This document shows positions 45,543 to 53,527 of a DNA stretch of 64,000 nt, in pieces. The stretch is from Bradyrhizobium diazoefficiens (GTDB lineage Bacteria > Pseudomonadota > Alphaproteobacteria > Rhizobiales > Xanthobacteraceae): positions 6,014,001 to 6,078,000 of the forward strand of contig NZ_CP067041.1 in assembly GCF_016599855.1 (NCBI RefSeq), given 5' to 3'. The notes under the pieces are model-generated. The model worked only from the letters and a program-made list of their open reading frames with translations. It did not search any database and was not told the origin of the DNA. Every line of letters starts with the position of its first letter. Positions within the stretch are counted from its first letter, which is position 1. The position numbers and the translations under genes are program-made.

Positions 45543-45615
45543 CCCGAGCCGCACGCCGCTGCATGGGCAGCGTGCCGGGCGACGCGCTGCTCGCGCATCG
45601 CCTTTGGCATCCAGC

Positions 45616-47013
45616 TCACATCGCCTTGACGATGTTCTCGGTGACCTTCTTCGCGTCACCGAGCAGCATCATGGTGTTGTCGCGGTAGAACAGTGGATTG
45701 TCGATACCGGCGTAACCTGAGGCCAGCGAGCGCTTGATGAACATCACCGTGCCGGCCTTCCAGACCTGGAGCACCGGCATGCCGTAGATCGGCGAAGTCT
45801 TGTCCTCTTCGGCCGCGGGATTGGTGACGTCGTTGGCGCCGATCACGAAGGCGATGTCGGCCTGCGCGAATTCGGAATTGATGTCCTCGAGCTCGAACAC
45901 CTCGTCATACGGCACGTTGGCCTCAGCGAGCAACACGTTCATGTGGCCGGGCATGCGGCCCGCGACCGGATGAATCGCGTACTTCACCTCGACGCCTTCC
46001 TTCTTCAGCACGTCCGCCATCTCTCGCAACGCGTGCTGGGCCTGCGCCACCGCCATGCCGTAGCCGGGCACGATGATGACCTTGGAAGCGTTCTTCATGA
46101 TGAAGGCCGCATCGTCGGCCGAGCCGAGCTTGGCAGGCTTCTGCTCGCCTGTCGCTCCGCCGGCCGCCGCGGTCTCACCCCCGAAGCCGCCGAGGATGAC
46201 CGAGATGAAGGACCGGTTCATCGCGTGGCACATGATGTAGGACAGGATCGCGCCGCTTGATCCGACCAGTGCGCCGGTGATGATCAGCGCCGAGTTGCCG
46301 AGGGTGAAACCGATACCTGCCGCGGCCCAGCCCGAATAGGAGTTCAGCATCGAGATCACGACCGGCATGTCCGCGCCGCCGATCGGGATGATCATGAGCA
46401 CGCCGAGCGCCAGCGCGATGATGACGATCAGCCAGAAGTCGAACGCGCTGCCCGTCATCACCAGCCCGACGATGAAGACGACGAGCGCGATCGCGAGCGC
46501 GATGTTGACGATGTGGCGGAACGGCAGGATGATCGGCGCGCCGCTCATGCGCGCGGACAGTTTCAGGAACGCGATCACCGAGCCGGTGAAGGTCAGCGCG
46601 CCGATGGCGATGCCGAGCGACATTTCGACCAGGCTCTGCGCGTGGATGTTGCCTGGGGTGCCGATGTCGAAGGCCTCGGGCGCGTAGAACGCGCCGGCGG
46701 CGACCAGCACCGCGGCCATGCCGACCAGCGAATGGAAGGCGGCGACCAGTTCCGGCATCGACGTCATCGGCACGCGGCGCGCGATCACCGCACCGATGCC
46801 GCCGCCGATCGCGATCGCAACGATCACGAGCAACCAGGCCACGCCATCAGCCGGCGGATGGCTCGCCAGCGTCGTGGCGACGGCGATCGCCATGCCGATC
46901 ATGCCGAACATGTTGCCCTGGCGCGACGACGCCGGGCTCGACAGCCCGCGCAGCGACAGGATGAACAGCACCCCCGCCACGAGATACAAAAATGCAGAGA
47001 GGTTAGCGCTCAT
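45616..47013 (-). CDS. pntB: NAD(P) transhydrogenase subunit beta
   Basis: A 465-residue subunit with eight or nine helices (about 1-265) and a C-terminal NADP(H)-binding domain III (about 290-465; block IIVPGYGMAVAQAQHAL, then MPGHMNVLLAEANVPYD and GANDVTNPAA). With the alpha subunits it uses the proton gradient to transfer hydride from NADH to NADP+, supplying NADPH. It follows pntAB on the minus strand after 39 bases. Confidence 0.96.
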   Translation of the reverse strand: MSANLSAFLYLVAGVLFILSLRGLSSPASSRQGNMFGMIGMAIAVATTLASHPPADGVAWLLVIVAIAIGGGIGAVIARRVPMTSMPELVAAFHSLVGMAAVLVAAGAFYAPEAFDIGTPGNIHAQSLVEMSLGIAIGALTFTGSVIAFLKLSARMSGAPIILPFRHIVNIALAIALVVFIVGLVMTGSAFDFWLIVIIALALGVLMIIPIGGADMPVVISMLNSYSGWAAAGIGFTLGNSALIITGALVGSSGAILSYIMCHAMNRSFISVILGGFGGETAAAGGATGEQKPAKLGSADDAAFIMKNASKVIIVPGYGMAVAQAQHALREMADVLKKEGVEVKYAIHPVAGRMPGHMNVLLAEANVPYDEVFELEDINSEFAQADIAFVIGANDVTNPAAEEDKTSPIYGMPVLQVWKAGTVMFIKRSLASGYAGIDNPLFYRDNTMMLLGDAKKVTENIVKAM

Positions 47014-47052
47014 CTCAGGTCCCCATTGATCCCATCAGCCCGAGGTGGCCGC

Positions 47053-47370
47053 TCACTTCGACTTCTTCTTGTACATCGCCAGCATGCGCTGGGTGACAAG
47101 GAAGCCGCCAAAGATGTTCACGCAGGCGAAGATGAGCGCGACGAAGCCGAAGCCGCGTGCCCAGCCCGAACCGCTCGAGACATTTGCGACACCGACCGCA
47201 AGCAGCGCGCCGACTACGATCACCGAGGAGATCGCGTTGGTCACGCTCATCAGGGGCGTGTGCAGCGCCGGCGTCACCGACCACACCACGAAATAACCGA
47301 CGAAGACGGCGAGGACGAAGATCGACAGCCGGAAGACGAAGGGGTCGACGACCTGTGCAACATGCTCCAT
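47053..47370 (-). CDS. pntAB: NAD(P) transhydrogenase subunit alpha part 2
   Basis: A 105-residue membrane part of the alpha subunit with three helices ([51 protein letters not shown]). In this bacterial group the alpha subunit is split in two, as in Rhodospirillum. [14 protein letters not shown] is the conserved block of the proton path. It lies 10 bases after pntAA. Confidence 0.95.
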   Translation of the reverse strand: MEHVAQVVDPFVFRLSIFVLAVFVGYFVVWSVTPALHTPLMSVTNAISSVIVVGALLAVGVANVSSGSGWARGFGFVALIFACVNIFGGFLVTQRMLAMYKKKSK

Positions 47371-47380
47371 GGCGGCTCTC

Positions 47381-48508
47381 CTATGCTTTCGGCTGGAAGT
47401 TCGGGTGGATTACGGCGCCGTCTTTGGTCAGCGCGGTGGCCTTGACCAGTTCGTCGTCCCAGTTCACGGCGAGCGCCTTGTTGGCCTTGTCGACCATGGT
47501 TTCAATGAAGTTGAACAAATTGCGCGCGTAGAGGCTGGAGGCCGAGGCCGCAACGCGGCCGGCGACATTGGTGTAGCCGACGATCTTGATGCCATCGAGA
47601 TCGACGACCTCGCCGGGCCTCGCGCCCTCGACATTGCCGCCGCGCTCGACAGCGAGATCGACCAGCACCGAGCCCGGCTTCATCGACCTGACCATCTCGG
47701 CCGAGACCAGCTTCGGCGCCGGCCGGCCGGGGATCAGCGCGGTCGTGATGACGATGTCCTGCTTCTTGATGTGCTCGGCGGTGAGCGCGGCCTGCTTGGC
47801 CTGATACTCTTTCGACATCTCCTTGGCGTAGCCGCCGGCGGTCTGCGCGTTCTTGAACTCCTCATCCTCGACGGCGAGGAATTTCGCACCGAGCGATTCC
47901 ACCTGCTCCTTCGTCGCGGGGCGCACATCGGTCGCGGTGACGACGGCGCCGAGCCGGCGCGCGGTCGCGATCGCCTGCAGGCCGGCAACGCCGACGCCCA
48001 TCACGAACACTTTTGCGGCGGGCACGGTGCCGGCCGCGGTCATCATCATCGGGAAGGCACGGCCGAAGGCCTCGGCGCCCTCGATCACGGCGCGGTAGCC
48101 GGCGAGGTTCGCCTGCGAGGACAGCACGTCCATCACCTGCGCGCGCGTGATGCGCGGCATCAATTCCATCGCAAAGGCGGCGACACCGGCATCGGCCATT
48201 GTCTTCAGCGCGGCTTCATTGCCATAGGGATCCATGATGGCGATGACGAGCGCCCCGCGCTTGTATTGCGCAAGCTCGGACGCCTCGGGACGCTTCACCT
48301 TGATGATGATATCGGCATCCTTCAGCGCGTCAGCGCTGACGGTGGCACCTACCGCCGTGAATTCGGAATCCGGGAGGCCCGACTTGATGCCTGCGCCCGG
48401 CTCGACGGCGATCTCGGCGCCCAACGCCTTAAACTTCTTCACCGTATCGGGTGAAGCCGCGACCCGGGGTTCAGACGGATCAATTTCCTTGGCAACGGCG
48501 ATCTTCAT
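47381..48508 (-). CDS. pntAA: NAD(P) transhydrogenase subunit alpha part 1
   Basis: A 375-residue soluble NAD(H)-binding part of the alpha subunit (alanine dehydrogenase-like fold): [23 protein letters not shown], the [22 protein letters not shown] block and the Rossmann loop [22 protein letters not shown] (about residues 172-193). GGAGG 6 bases before ATG 48508 gives the start. It begins the three-gene pnt operon on the minus strand. Confidence 0.96.
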   Translation of the reverse strand: MKIAVAKEIDPSEPRVAASPDTVKKFKALGAEIAVEPGAGIKSGLPDSEFTAVGATVSADALKDADIIIKVKRPEASELAQYKRGALVIAIMDPYGNEAALKTMADAGVAAFAMELMPRITRAQVMDVLSSQANLAGYRAVIEGAEAFGRAFPMMMTAAGTVPAAKVFVMGVGVAGLQAIATARRLGAVVTATDVRPATKEQVESLGAKFLAVEDEEFKNAQTAGGYAKEMSKEYQAKQAALTAEHIKKQDIVITTALIPGRPAPKLVSAEMVRSMKPGSVLVDLAVERGGNVEGARPGEVVDLDGIKIVGYTNVAGRVAASASSLYARNLFNFIETMVDKANKALAVNWDDELVKATALTKDGAVIHPNFQPKA

Positions 48509-48650
48509 AGGTCCTCCGGCGGCGCGGGACGGCGCGCGCACAACAAAGTAGCGTTACTCCCGCAGCGTTGCATACCGGCTTTAGAACCGGCTTGTTTGCA
48601 AATTTTGTGGGCAGCTGCCGCCGCAAACGTGGGCAGCCGCCAAAGTCGAT

Positions 48651-48803
48651 TTAGGTGAGGAAGATCGCCATCAGGATCACGATCAGCGCGACCGACGCCG
48701 TGCCGTACTTCACCAGCTTGATGAAGCCCTCGTAGGTCTGCTCGTGGGCAACGTAGTCGTTGCCATCGGCGGTGCTGTACGCAACTTCGCTATGATCAGC
48801 CAT
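48651..48803 (-). CDS. aa3-type cytochrome c oxidase subunit IV
   Basis: A 50-residue protein, MADHSEVAYSTADGNDYVAH, then EQTYEGFIKLVKYGTASVAL and a hydrophobic end. The N-terminal soluble part plus a single membrane helix is the pattern of the bacterial aa3 oxidase subunit IV (PF07835). It sits alone, 142 bases upstream of pntAA on the same strand, as often in this group; the main oxidase genes are not in the window. It is missed easily because of its length. Confidence 0.88.
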   Translation of the reverse strand: MADHSEVAYSTADGNDYVAHEQTYEGFIKLVKYGTASVALIVILMAIFLT

Positions 48804-48899
48804 GGATGTCCCCAGTCGAAAGTCGAATTCTTCGGGTGGGATACCTTAAACAAACGAACAGGGCAACGGCACGGAAGCGCGGTTTTCCAGCAAATCAGG

Positions 48900-49295
48900 T
48901 CATTTGGAATCCAGATTATCGCGGATCCAGCGGACGAGGCTCTGCTCGCTGACTTCACCGGCAGCGAGGGAGAGGATGATGGTCGTTGCTTCTGCTGGAT
49001 CAGGACTAAAAGCCACAGCATTCCGGTGCAGAAACACCATCATCGCCATGAAAGCGATGCGCTTGTTTCCATCAACGAATGCGTGGTTTTTGGCGAGCCC
49101 GAATGCATAAGCAGCAGCAAGTTCGTCGAGCTGCGCCTGCTCATAGCGCCATTTGTTAATGGGCCGCTCCAACGCTGAACGCAACATGCCTTCGTCGCGC
49201 AAGCCTGCCGCACCGCCGAAACGGCGGAGTTGTCGGCCGTGAATTGCGACAGCCTGCTCGTAGGTGATCCAGAGCGGCTCTTCGGGCTCGCTCAT
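48900..49295 (-). CDS. Doc-family (Fic) toxin
   Basis: A 131-residue death-on-curing toxin. The Fic motif HAFVDGNKRIAF (H71 to K78) is intact, as in Doc, which phosphorylates elongation factor EF-Tu instead of AMPylating. The N-terminal part (TYEQAVAIHGRQLRRFGGAAGLRDEGMLRSAL) is the usual Doc start. It lies 12 bases after the antitoxin gene on the same strand, so the antitoxin is made first. Confidence 0.9.
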   Translation of the reverse strand: MSEPEEPLWITYEQAVAIHGRQLRRFGGAAGLRDEGMLRSALERPINKWRYEQAQLDELAAAYAFGLAKNHAFVDGNKRIAFMAMMVFLHRNAVAFSPDPAEATTIILSLAAGEVSEQSLVRWIRDNLDSK

Positions 49296-49307
49296 TTGAG
49301 CAAGCCT

Positions 49308-49532
49308 CTACTTCGCTAGCGCAGTGAGAGTGTCGCGATATTTGTCCATGATCTCGTCGGCGATTTCCATCGTCCGCTCGAAATCTGGATCGTACGGCAG
49401 AAGCTGGAAACCCCCGCCGGGCAATTCCACGATGTGGAGTTGCTGGCCGCGCTTGAGATCGAGCCGCTGCATCAACTCGCGCGGCAGCAACAGACCATCC
49501 GAATTACCGATCTTCTTGATTTCGATCTTCAT
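49308..49532 (-). CDS. AbrB/MazE-type antitoxin
   Basis: A 74-residue protein starting MKIEIKKIGNSDGLLLPREL, the swapped-hairpin AbrB/MazE DNA-binding fold, followed by a C-terminal part that would hold the toxin. GGAAGG lies 5 bases upstream of ATG 49532; the longer frame to 49574 would start inside the palindrome and is not used. It should bind the operator at 49554-49573 and repress the pair. Confidence 0.9.
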   Translation of the reverse strand: MKIEIKKIGNSDGLLLPRELMQRLDLKRGQQLHIVELPGGGFQLLPYDPDFERTMEIADEIMDKYRDTLTALAK

Positions 49533-49553
49533 GGCCTTCCTACTATCTCGATG

Positions 49554-49573
49554 TGTTATACATATGTATAACA
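49554..49573. promoter_or_regulatory. Perfect palindrome, toxin-antitoxin operator
   Basis: TGTTATACATATGTATAACA is a perfect 20-base palindrome, 21 bases in front of the antitoxin start. Such a site fits autoregulation by an AbrB-type antitoxin, and it overlaps AT-rich sequence usable as a promoter. Binding is inferred. Confidence 0.8.
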
Positions 49574-49631
49574 TCAGCAGAACAAAGGTTCAACAGATGT
49601 TTTACGCGCGTTCTATCCGAGACGGCCCCCC

Positions 49632-51554
49632 TCAGCCCATCGTCTCCAGCTCATCGATCATACCGGCGATGACGCTGAGCCCGCCGTCCCAGAACTTCGG
49701 GTCCTTGGCGTCGAGACCGAACGGGCGCAGCAGCTCGGAATAGTGCTTGGTACCGCCGGCGGCGAGCATGTCGAGATAGCGCTCGGCAAAGCCTTCAGCC
49801 GCGTTTTCGTAGACGGCATAGAGCGAATTCACGAGGCAATCGCCGAAAGCATAGGCGTAGACGTAGAACGGCGAATGGATGAAGTGCGGGATGTACATCC
49901 AGTAGTTCTCGTAGCCCGCCTTGATCTCGATCGCCGGCCCAAGGCTCTCGCCCTGCACCGACAGCCAGAGCTCTCCGAGCCGCGTCGCTGTGAGCTCGCC
50001 GTTCTTGCGCTCGGTATGGACCGCGCGCTCGAACGAATAGAACGCGATTTGCCGCACCACGGTATTGATCATGTCCTCGACCTTGCCGGCAAGCAGCGCC
50101 TGGCGCTGCTTTGCGCTCTTGGTCTGCGCCAGCAGCCGCCGGAACGTCAGCATCTCTCCGAACACGCTCGCGGTCTCGGCGAGCGTCAGCGGCGTCGGCG
50201 CCATCAGCGCGCCGTTCTTCGCGGCCAGCACCTGGTGCACGCCATGGCCGAGCTCATGCGCGAGCGTCATCACGTCGCGCGGCTTGCCCTGGTAGTTCAT
50301 CAGAACGTAGGGGTGCGCCGACGGGGTGGTCGGATGCGAGAAGGCGCCCGGCGCCTTGCCCGGGCGCACCGGCGCGTCGATCCAGCGGTCGGTGAAGAAG
50401 CGCTCGGCGATATCGGCCATTTTTGGTGAGAAGCCGCGATAGGCCGTCAGCACCATGTTGCGCGCGTCGGGCCAGCCGATGGTGTCGGTCGCGGCGAAAG
50501 GCAGCGGCGCATTGCGGTCCCAATAAGCCAGCCGCTTCTTGCCGAACCACTTCGCCTTCAGCGCGTAGTAGCGATGCGATAGTTTTGGATAGGCCGCGCG
50601 CACGGAGGCAACCAGCGCATCCACGACCTCGCGCTCGACCCGATTGTTCAAATGGCGGGAATCCGCGACATCCTTGAAACCGCGCCAGCGGTCGGAGATG
50701 TCCTTGTCTTTCGCGAGCGTGTTGGTGATCAGCGCAAAGGTGCGCTCATTGGCCTTGAAGGTCTTTGCCAACGCTTCCGCCGCAGCCTTGCGCTTGGCGC
50801 CGTCGCGGTCCTGGAGGAAGTTCAGCGTCGGCTCGATCGCGAGCTCTTTGGCTCCGACCTTGAAGCGCAGGCCGGAGATGGTCTGGTCGAACAACCGGTT
50901 GAAGGCGGAATAGCCGGTCTGCGCCTTCTCCAGGAACAGTTGCTCGAGCTTGTCGTCGAGCTGATACGGCTTCTCCTTGCGCAGATCCTCGATCCAAGGG
51001 CGATAATGTGCGAGCTCCGGCGCCTGCATCGCCCGATTCAAAATATCGTCATCGACGCGGTTGAGTTCGAGCGCAAAGAACAGCAGATGCGTCGATGCCG
51101 CCGTCAGCCGCTCGGAGACGTCGCCGTAAAACTTTGAAATCGCAGGGTCCACGCTGTCGCCGGCATGGACGAGACCGGCATAGGAGCCGAGGCGGCCGGC
51201 GAGATCGTCGATTGCCTCATAGCGCCGCACGGCCTCAGCGAGCCATTTTCCGCCATCTTCGTTTGCTGTGCCTGTCGCGAGCTTGCCCTTGTAGTCGGTC
51301 TCGAACGCGACGCAATCGGCATCCATCTTGTCGAGATCGCGCATTACTTCCGGCGCATCGATGCCGGAATAGAGATCGGCGAGGTTCCACTCCGGAAGCT
51401 TGCCGGTCTTGCTCGCAGGCTTGACGCGTGAAGGCTTGGCGAGTGAAGCCTTGTCGAGCGAATACTTGGCGGAGGGTTTTGCCTTGGCGGCAGATGACTT
51501 AACAGCGGATTTCTTGGCGGGCTTGCGAAGAGCAGTCTTGGAGCGCGAAGTCAT
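49632..51554 (-). CDS. pepF: Oligoendopeptidase F, M3 family
   Basis: A 640-residue zinc peptidase. HELGH (about residue 433, in LAHELGHGVHQVL) gives the two zinc His and the catalytic Glu, with the third ligand Glu in LAETASVFGEML about 25 residues later. It cuts short peptides in the cytosol. The first 55 residues are a low-complexity basic tail (KPAKKSAVKSSAAKAK...), not part of the enzyme fold. ATG 51554 is the only reasonable start; the tail cannot be dropped without using a rare start. Confidence 0.93.
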   Translation of the reverse strand: MTSRSKTALRKPAKKSAVKSSAAKAKPSAKYSLDKASLAKPSRVKPASKTGKLPEWNLADLYSGIDAPEVMRDLDKMDADCVAFETDYKGKLATGTANEDGGKWLAEAVRRYEAIDDLAGRLGSYAGLVHAGDSVDPAISKFYGDVSERLTAASTHLLFFALELNRVDDDILNRAMQAPELAHYRPWIEDLRKEKPYQLDDKLEQLFLEKAQTGYSAFNRLFDQTISGLRFKVGAKELAIEPTLNFLQDRDGAKRKAAAEALAKTFKANERTFALITNTLAKDKDISDRWRGFKDVADSRHLNNRVEREVVDALVASVRAAYPKLSHRYYALKAKWFGKKRLAYWDRNAPLPFAATDTIGWPDARNMVLTAYRGFSPKMADIAERFFTDRWIDAPVRPGKAPGAFSHPTTPSAHPYVLMNYQGKPRDVMTLAHELGHGVHQVLAAKNGALMAPTPLTLAETASVFGEMLTFRRLLAQTKSAKQRQALLAGKVEDMINTVVRQIAFYSFERAVHTERKNGELTATRLGELWLSVQGESLGPAIEIKAGYENYWMYIPHFIHSPFYVYAYAFGDCLVNSLYAVYENAAEGFAERYLDMLAAGGTKHYSELLRPFGLDAKDPKFWDGGLSVIAGMIDELETMG

Positions 51555-51681
51555 TGTGTGGGAAACCTGTGTTCAACAATCGCGACGGCGCGCGGGGGCA
51601 TCAAGGTTTAAGAGTGCGTTAATCGGCTTCGGCCAGAGTGACCCGATTCGAGACAGATAGTAGTAGCGTGCGGGGAGCACC

Positions 51682-53178
51682 ATGGCTGCCAGTATTTTGA
51701 TCGCCGATGACGACGCCGTGGCACGCCGCCTGGTCGAGAACATGGTGCAGAAATGCGGCTATCAGACGGTCGTCGTCGAGTCCGGCGACGCCGCGATCGC
51801 GACCCTCACCGCTCCCGATGCACCTGTCATCGACGCCGTGATCCTCGATCTCGTGATGCCCGGCCTCGACGGCATGGGCGTGCTGGCGAAAATCCGCGAA
51901 GCGAGCCTCAGCGTTCCCGTTATCGTGCAGACCGCCCATGGCGGCATCGACAATGTGATCTCGGCGATGCGCGCCGGCGCGGCCGATTTCGTGGTCAAGC
52001 CGGTCGGCCTGGAGCGGCTCCAGGTCTCTCTCCGCAACGCGCTCAACGCCTCCGCGCTCAAGGGCGAATTGCAGCGCATCCGTCACAGCCGCGAGGGGCG
52101 GCTGACCTTCTCCGACATCATCACCCGCGCCGAAGCCATGGCGGGCGTGATGCGCGCCGCGCAGAAGGCGGCGAACTCTTCGATTCCCGTGCTGATCGAA
52201 GGCGAGTCCGGCGTCGGCAAGGAGATGTTCGCGCGCGCCATTCACGGCAGCGGCGAGCGCAAGGCAAAACCCTTCGTCGCGGTCAATTGCGGCGCAATCC
52301 CCGACAATCTCGTCGAGTCGATCCTGTTCGGCCATGAGAAGGGCGCCTTCACCGGCGCGACCGAACGACATGCCGGCAAGTTTCTCGAGGCCCATGGCGG
52401 CACGCTGTTTCTGGACGAGGTCAGCGAGCTGCCCCTGACCGCGCAGGTCAAGCTCTTGCGCGCGCTCCAGGAAGGCGCAGTCGAAGCCGTCGGTGGCCGC
52501 AAGCCCGTGAAGGTCGACGTCCGCATCATCTCCGCGACCAATCGCAAGCTGCTCGAGTGGGTCAAGCAGGGACACTTCCGGGAAGATTTGTTCTATCGGC
52601 TGCACGTGCTGCCGCTGACGATCCCTTCGCTCAGGGCCCGGCGCGAGGACATCCCGCATCTCCTCAGGCATTTCCTGGCGCGCTTTGCCGCCGAGGAGAA
52701 CCGCGCGATCTCCGGCGTCAGTGGCGAGGCTGTGGCGCATCTCGCCCAGCTCGACTGGCCCGGCAACATCCGCCAGCTCGAAAACGCTGTTTATCGCGCG
52801 GTGGTGATGAGCGAAGGCGACCAGCTCGGCCTCGACGATTTCCCCCTGCTGGCGTCGCATCCGCACTCTGCAACGGAGATTCCGACCGCACCGTTGATGA
52901 TCGAGCCGATCGCAGCGCCATCTGTTGTGTCGGGTAGCGAAATACCGATCGCGCCGCTACCTATGACAGGGTCTCTCGCGATGCTGACTCCCACCGGCGA
53001 CGTCCGCCCGCTCGAGGACATGGAGAACGAGATCATCCGCTTCGCGATCTCGCACTATCGCGGACAGATGTCCGAGGTAGCGCGTCGACTCAAAATCGGC
53101 AGGTCCACGCTGTACCGCAAACTCGATGAAGCCGGGGTTCCCGGCCATGGCGGGAAAAGCGGCGAGGAGACGCACTGA
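51682..53178 (+). CDS. Sigma-54-dependent response regulator, NtrC type
   Basis: A 498-residue protein. Receiver domain 1-120 with acidic pocket at 9-11, phospho-acceptor Asp56 (LDLVMPG) and Lys106. AAA+ domain about 145-380 with Walker A GESGVGK (174-180), GAFTGA (221-226) that contacts sigma-54, and Walker B TLFLDE (241-246). A loose stretch of about 60 residues, then a Fis-type helix-turn-helix at the C-terminus (EVARRLKIGRSTLYRKL). It activates sigma-54 promoters after phosphorylation. No histidine kinase gene is next to it, so its partner is unknown. Confidence 0.93.
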   Translation: MAASILIADDDAVARRLVENMVQKCGYQTVVVESGDAAIATLTAPDAPVIDAVILDLVMPGLDGMGVLAKIREASLSVPVIVQTAHGGIDNVISAMRAGAADFVVKPVGLERLQVSLRNALNASALKGELQRIRHSREGRLTFSDIITRAEAMAGVMRAAQKAANSSIPVLIEGESGVGKEMFARAIHGSGERKAKPFVAVNCGAIPDNLVESILFGHEKGAFTGATERHAGKFLEAHGGTLFLDEVSELPLTAQVKLLRALQEGAVEAVGGRKPVKVDVRIISATNRKLLEWVKQGHFREDLFYRLHVLPLTIPSLRARREDIPHLLRHFLARFAAEENRAISGVSGEAVAHLAQLDWPGNIRQLENAVYRAVVMSEGDQLGLDDFPLLASHPHSATEIPTAPLMIEPIAAPSVVSGSEIPIAPLPMTGSLAMLTPTGDVRPLEDMENEIIRFAISHYRGQMSEVARRLKIGRSTLYRKLDEAGVPGHGGKSGEETH

Positions 53179-53527
53179 ACCTCATGCGAACGGAAGTTGG
53201 CGCGAGACGAGAATGCGCCCGCAAGCCGTTGAATTACGGCAAAATTCGGCTGCGGTCGAAACCGTGACTTGGAAGTGACAGACACCGGGAAAAACGCGTG
53301 TTGGAGGCGCACAATCCGTTGCAAACGGGTCTTCTTGAAGTCAGTTTGTCGTGAGTTTCCCGGGGTAGCGCTAGCTGCATAAACGGGGCCTGTATATCGT
53401 CGGCATATGAATCGTTGCGTGCAGGCGTGCGACTTGCGAGAGGCCGGCGCGATTTTTAGCCGAAGCTCAATTAGGCGATAACGAAAGCTGTCCCATGAGG
53501 GACAGTTCACCCAAGGGGTGCGACACA
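53179..53527 (+). promoter_or_regulatory. 349-base leader region with two hairpins
   Basis: Between the response regulator and the L,D-transpeptidase gene. Near the 3' end are two hairpins in a row: CTGTCCC-ATGA-GGGACAG (53488-53505) and CACCC-AAG-GGGTG (53508-53520), the second containing the likely ribosome site AAGGGG in front of ATG 53528. Pairing would hide that site. No other feature was found; a 24-codon frame at 53407 is noted but not supported. Confidence 0.5.

Noticed and set aside
53407..53481. 24-codon frame in the leader of the L,D-transpeptidase gene
   Set aside because: No ribosome site and no sign of conservation can be judged from one sequence.
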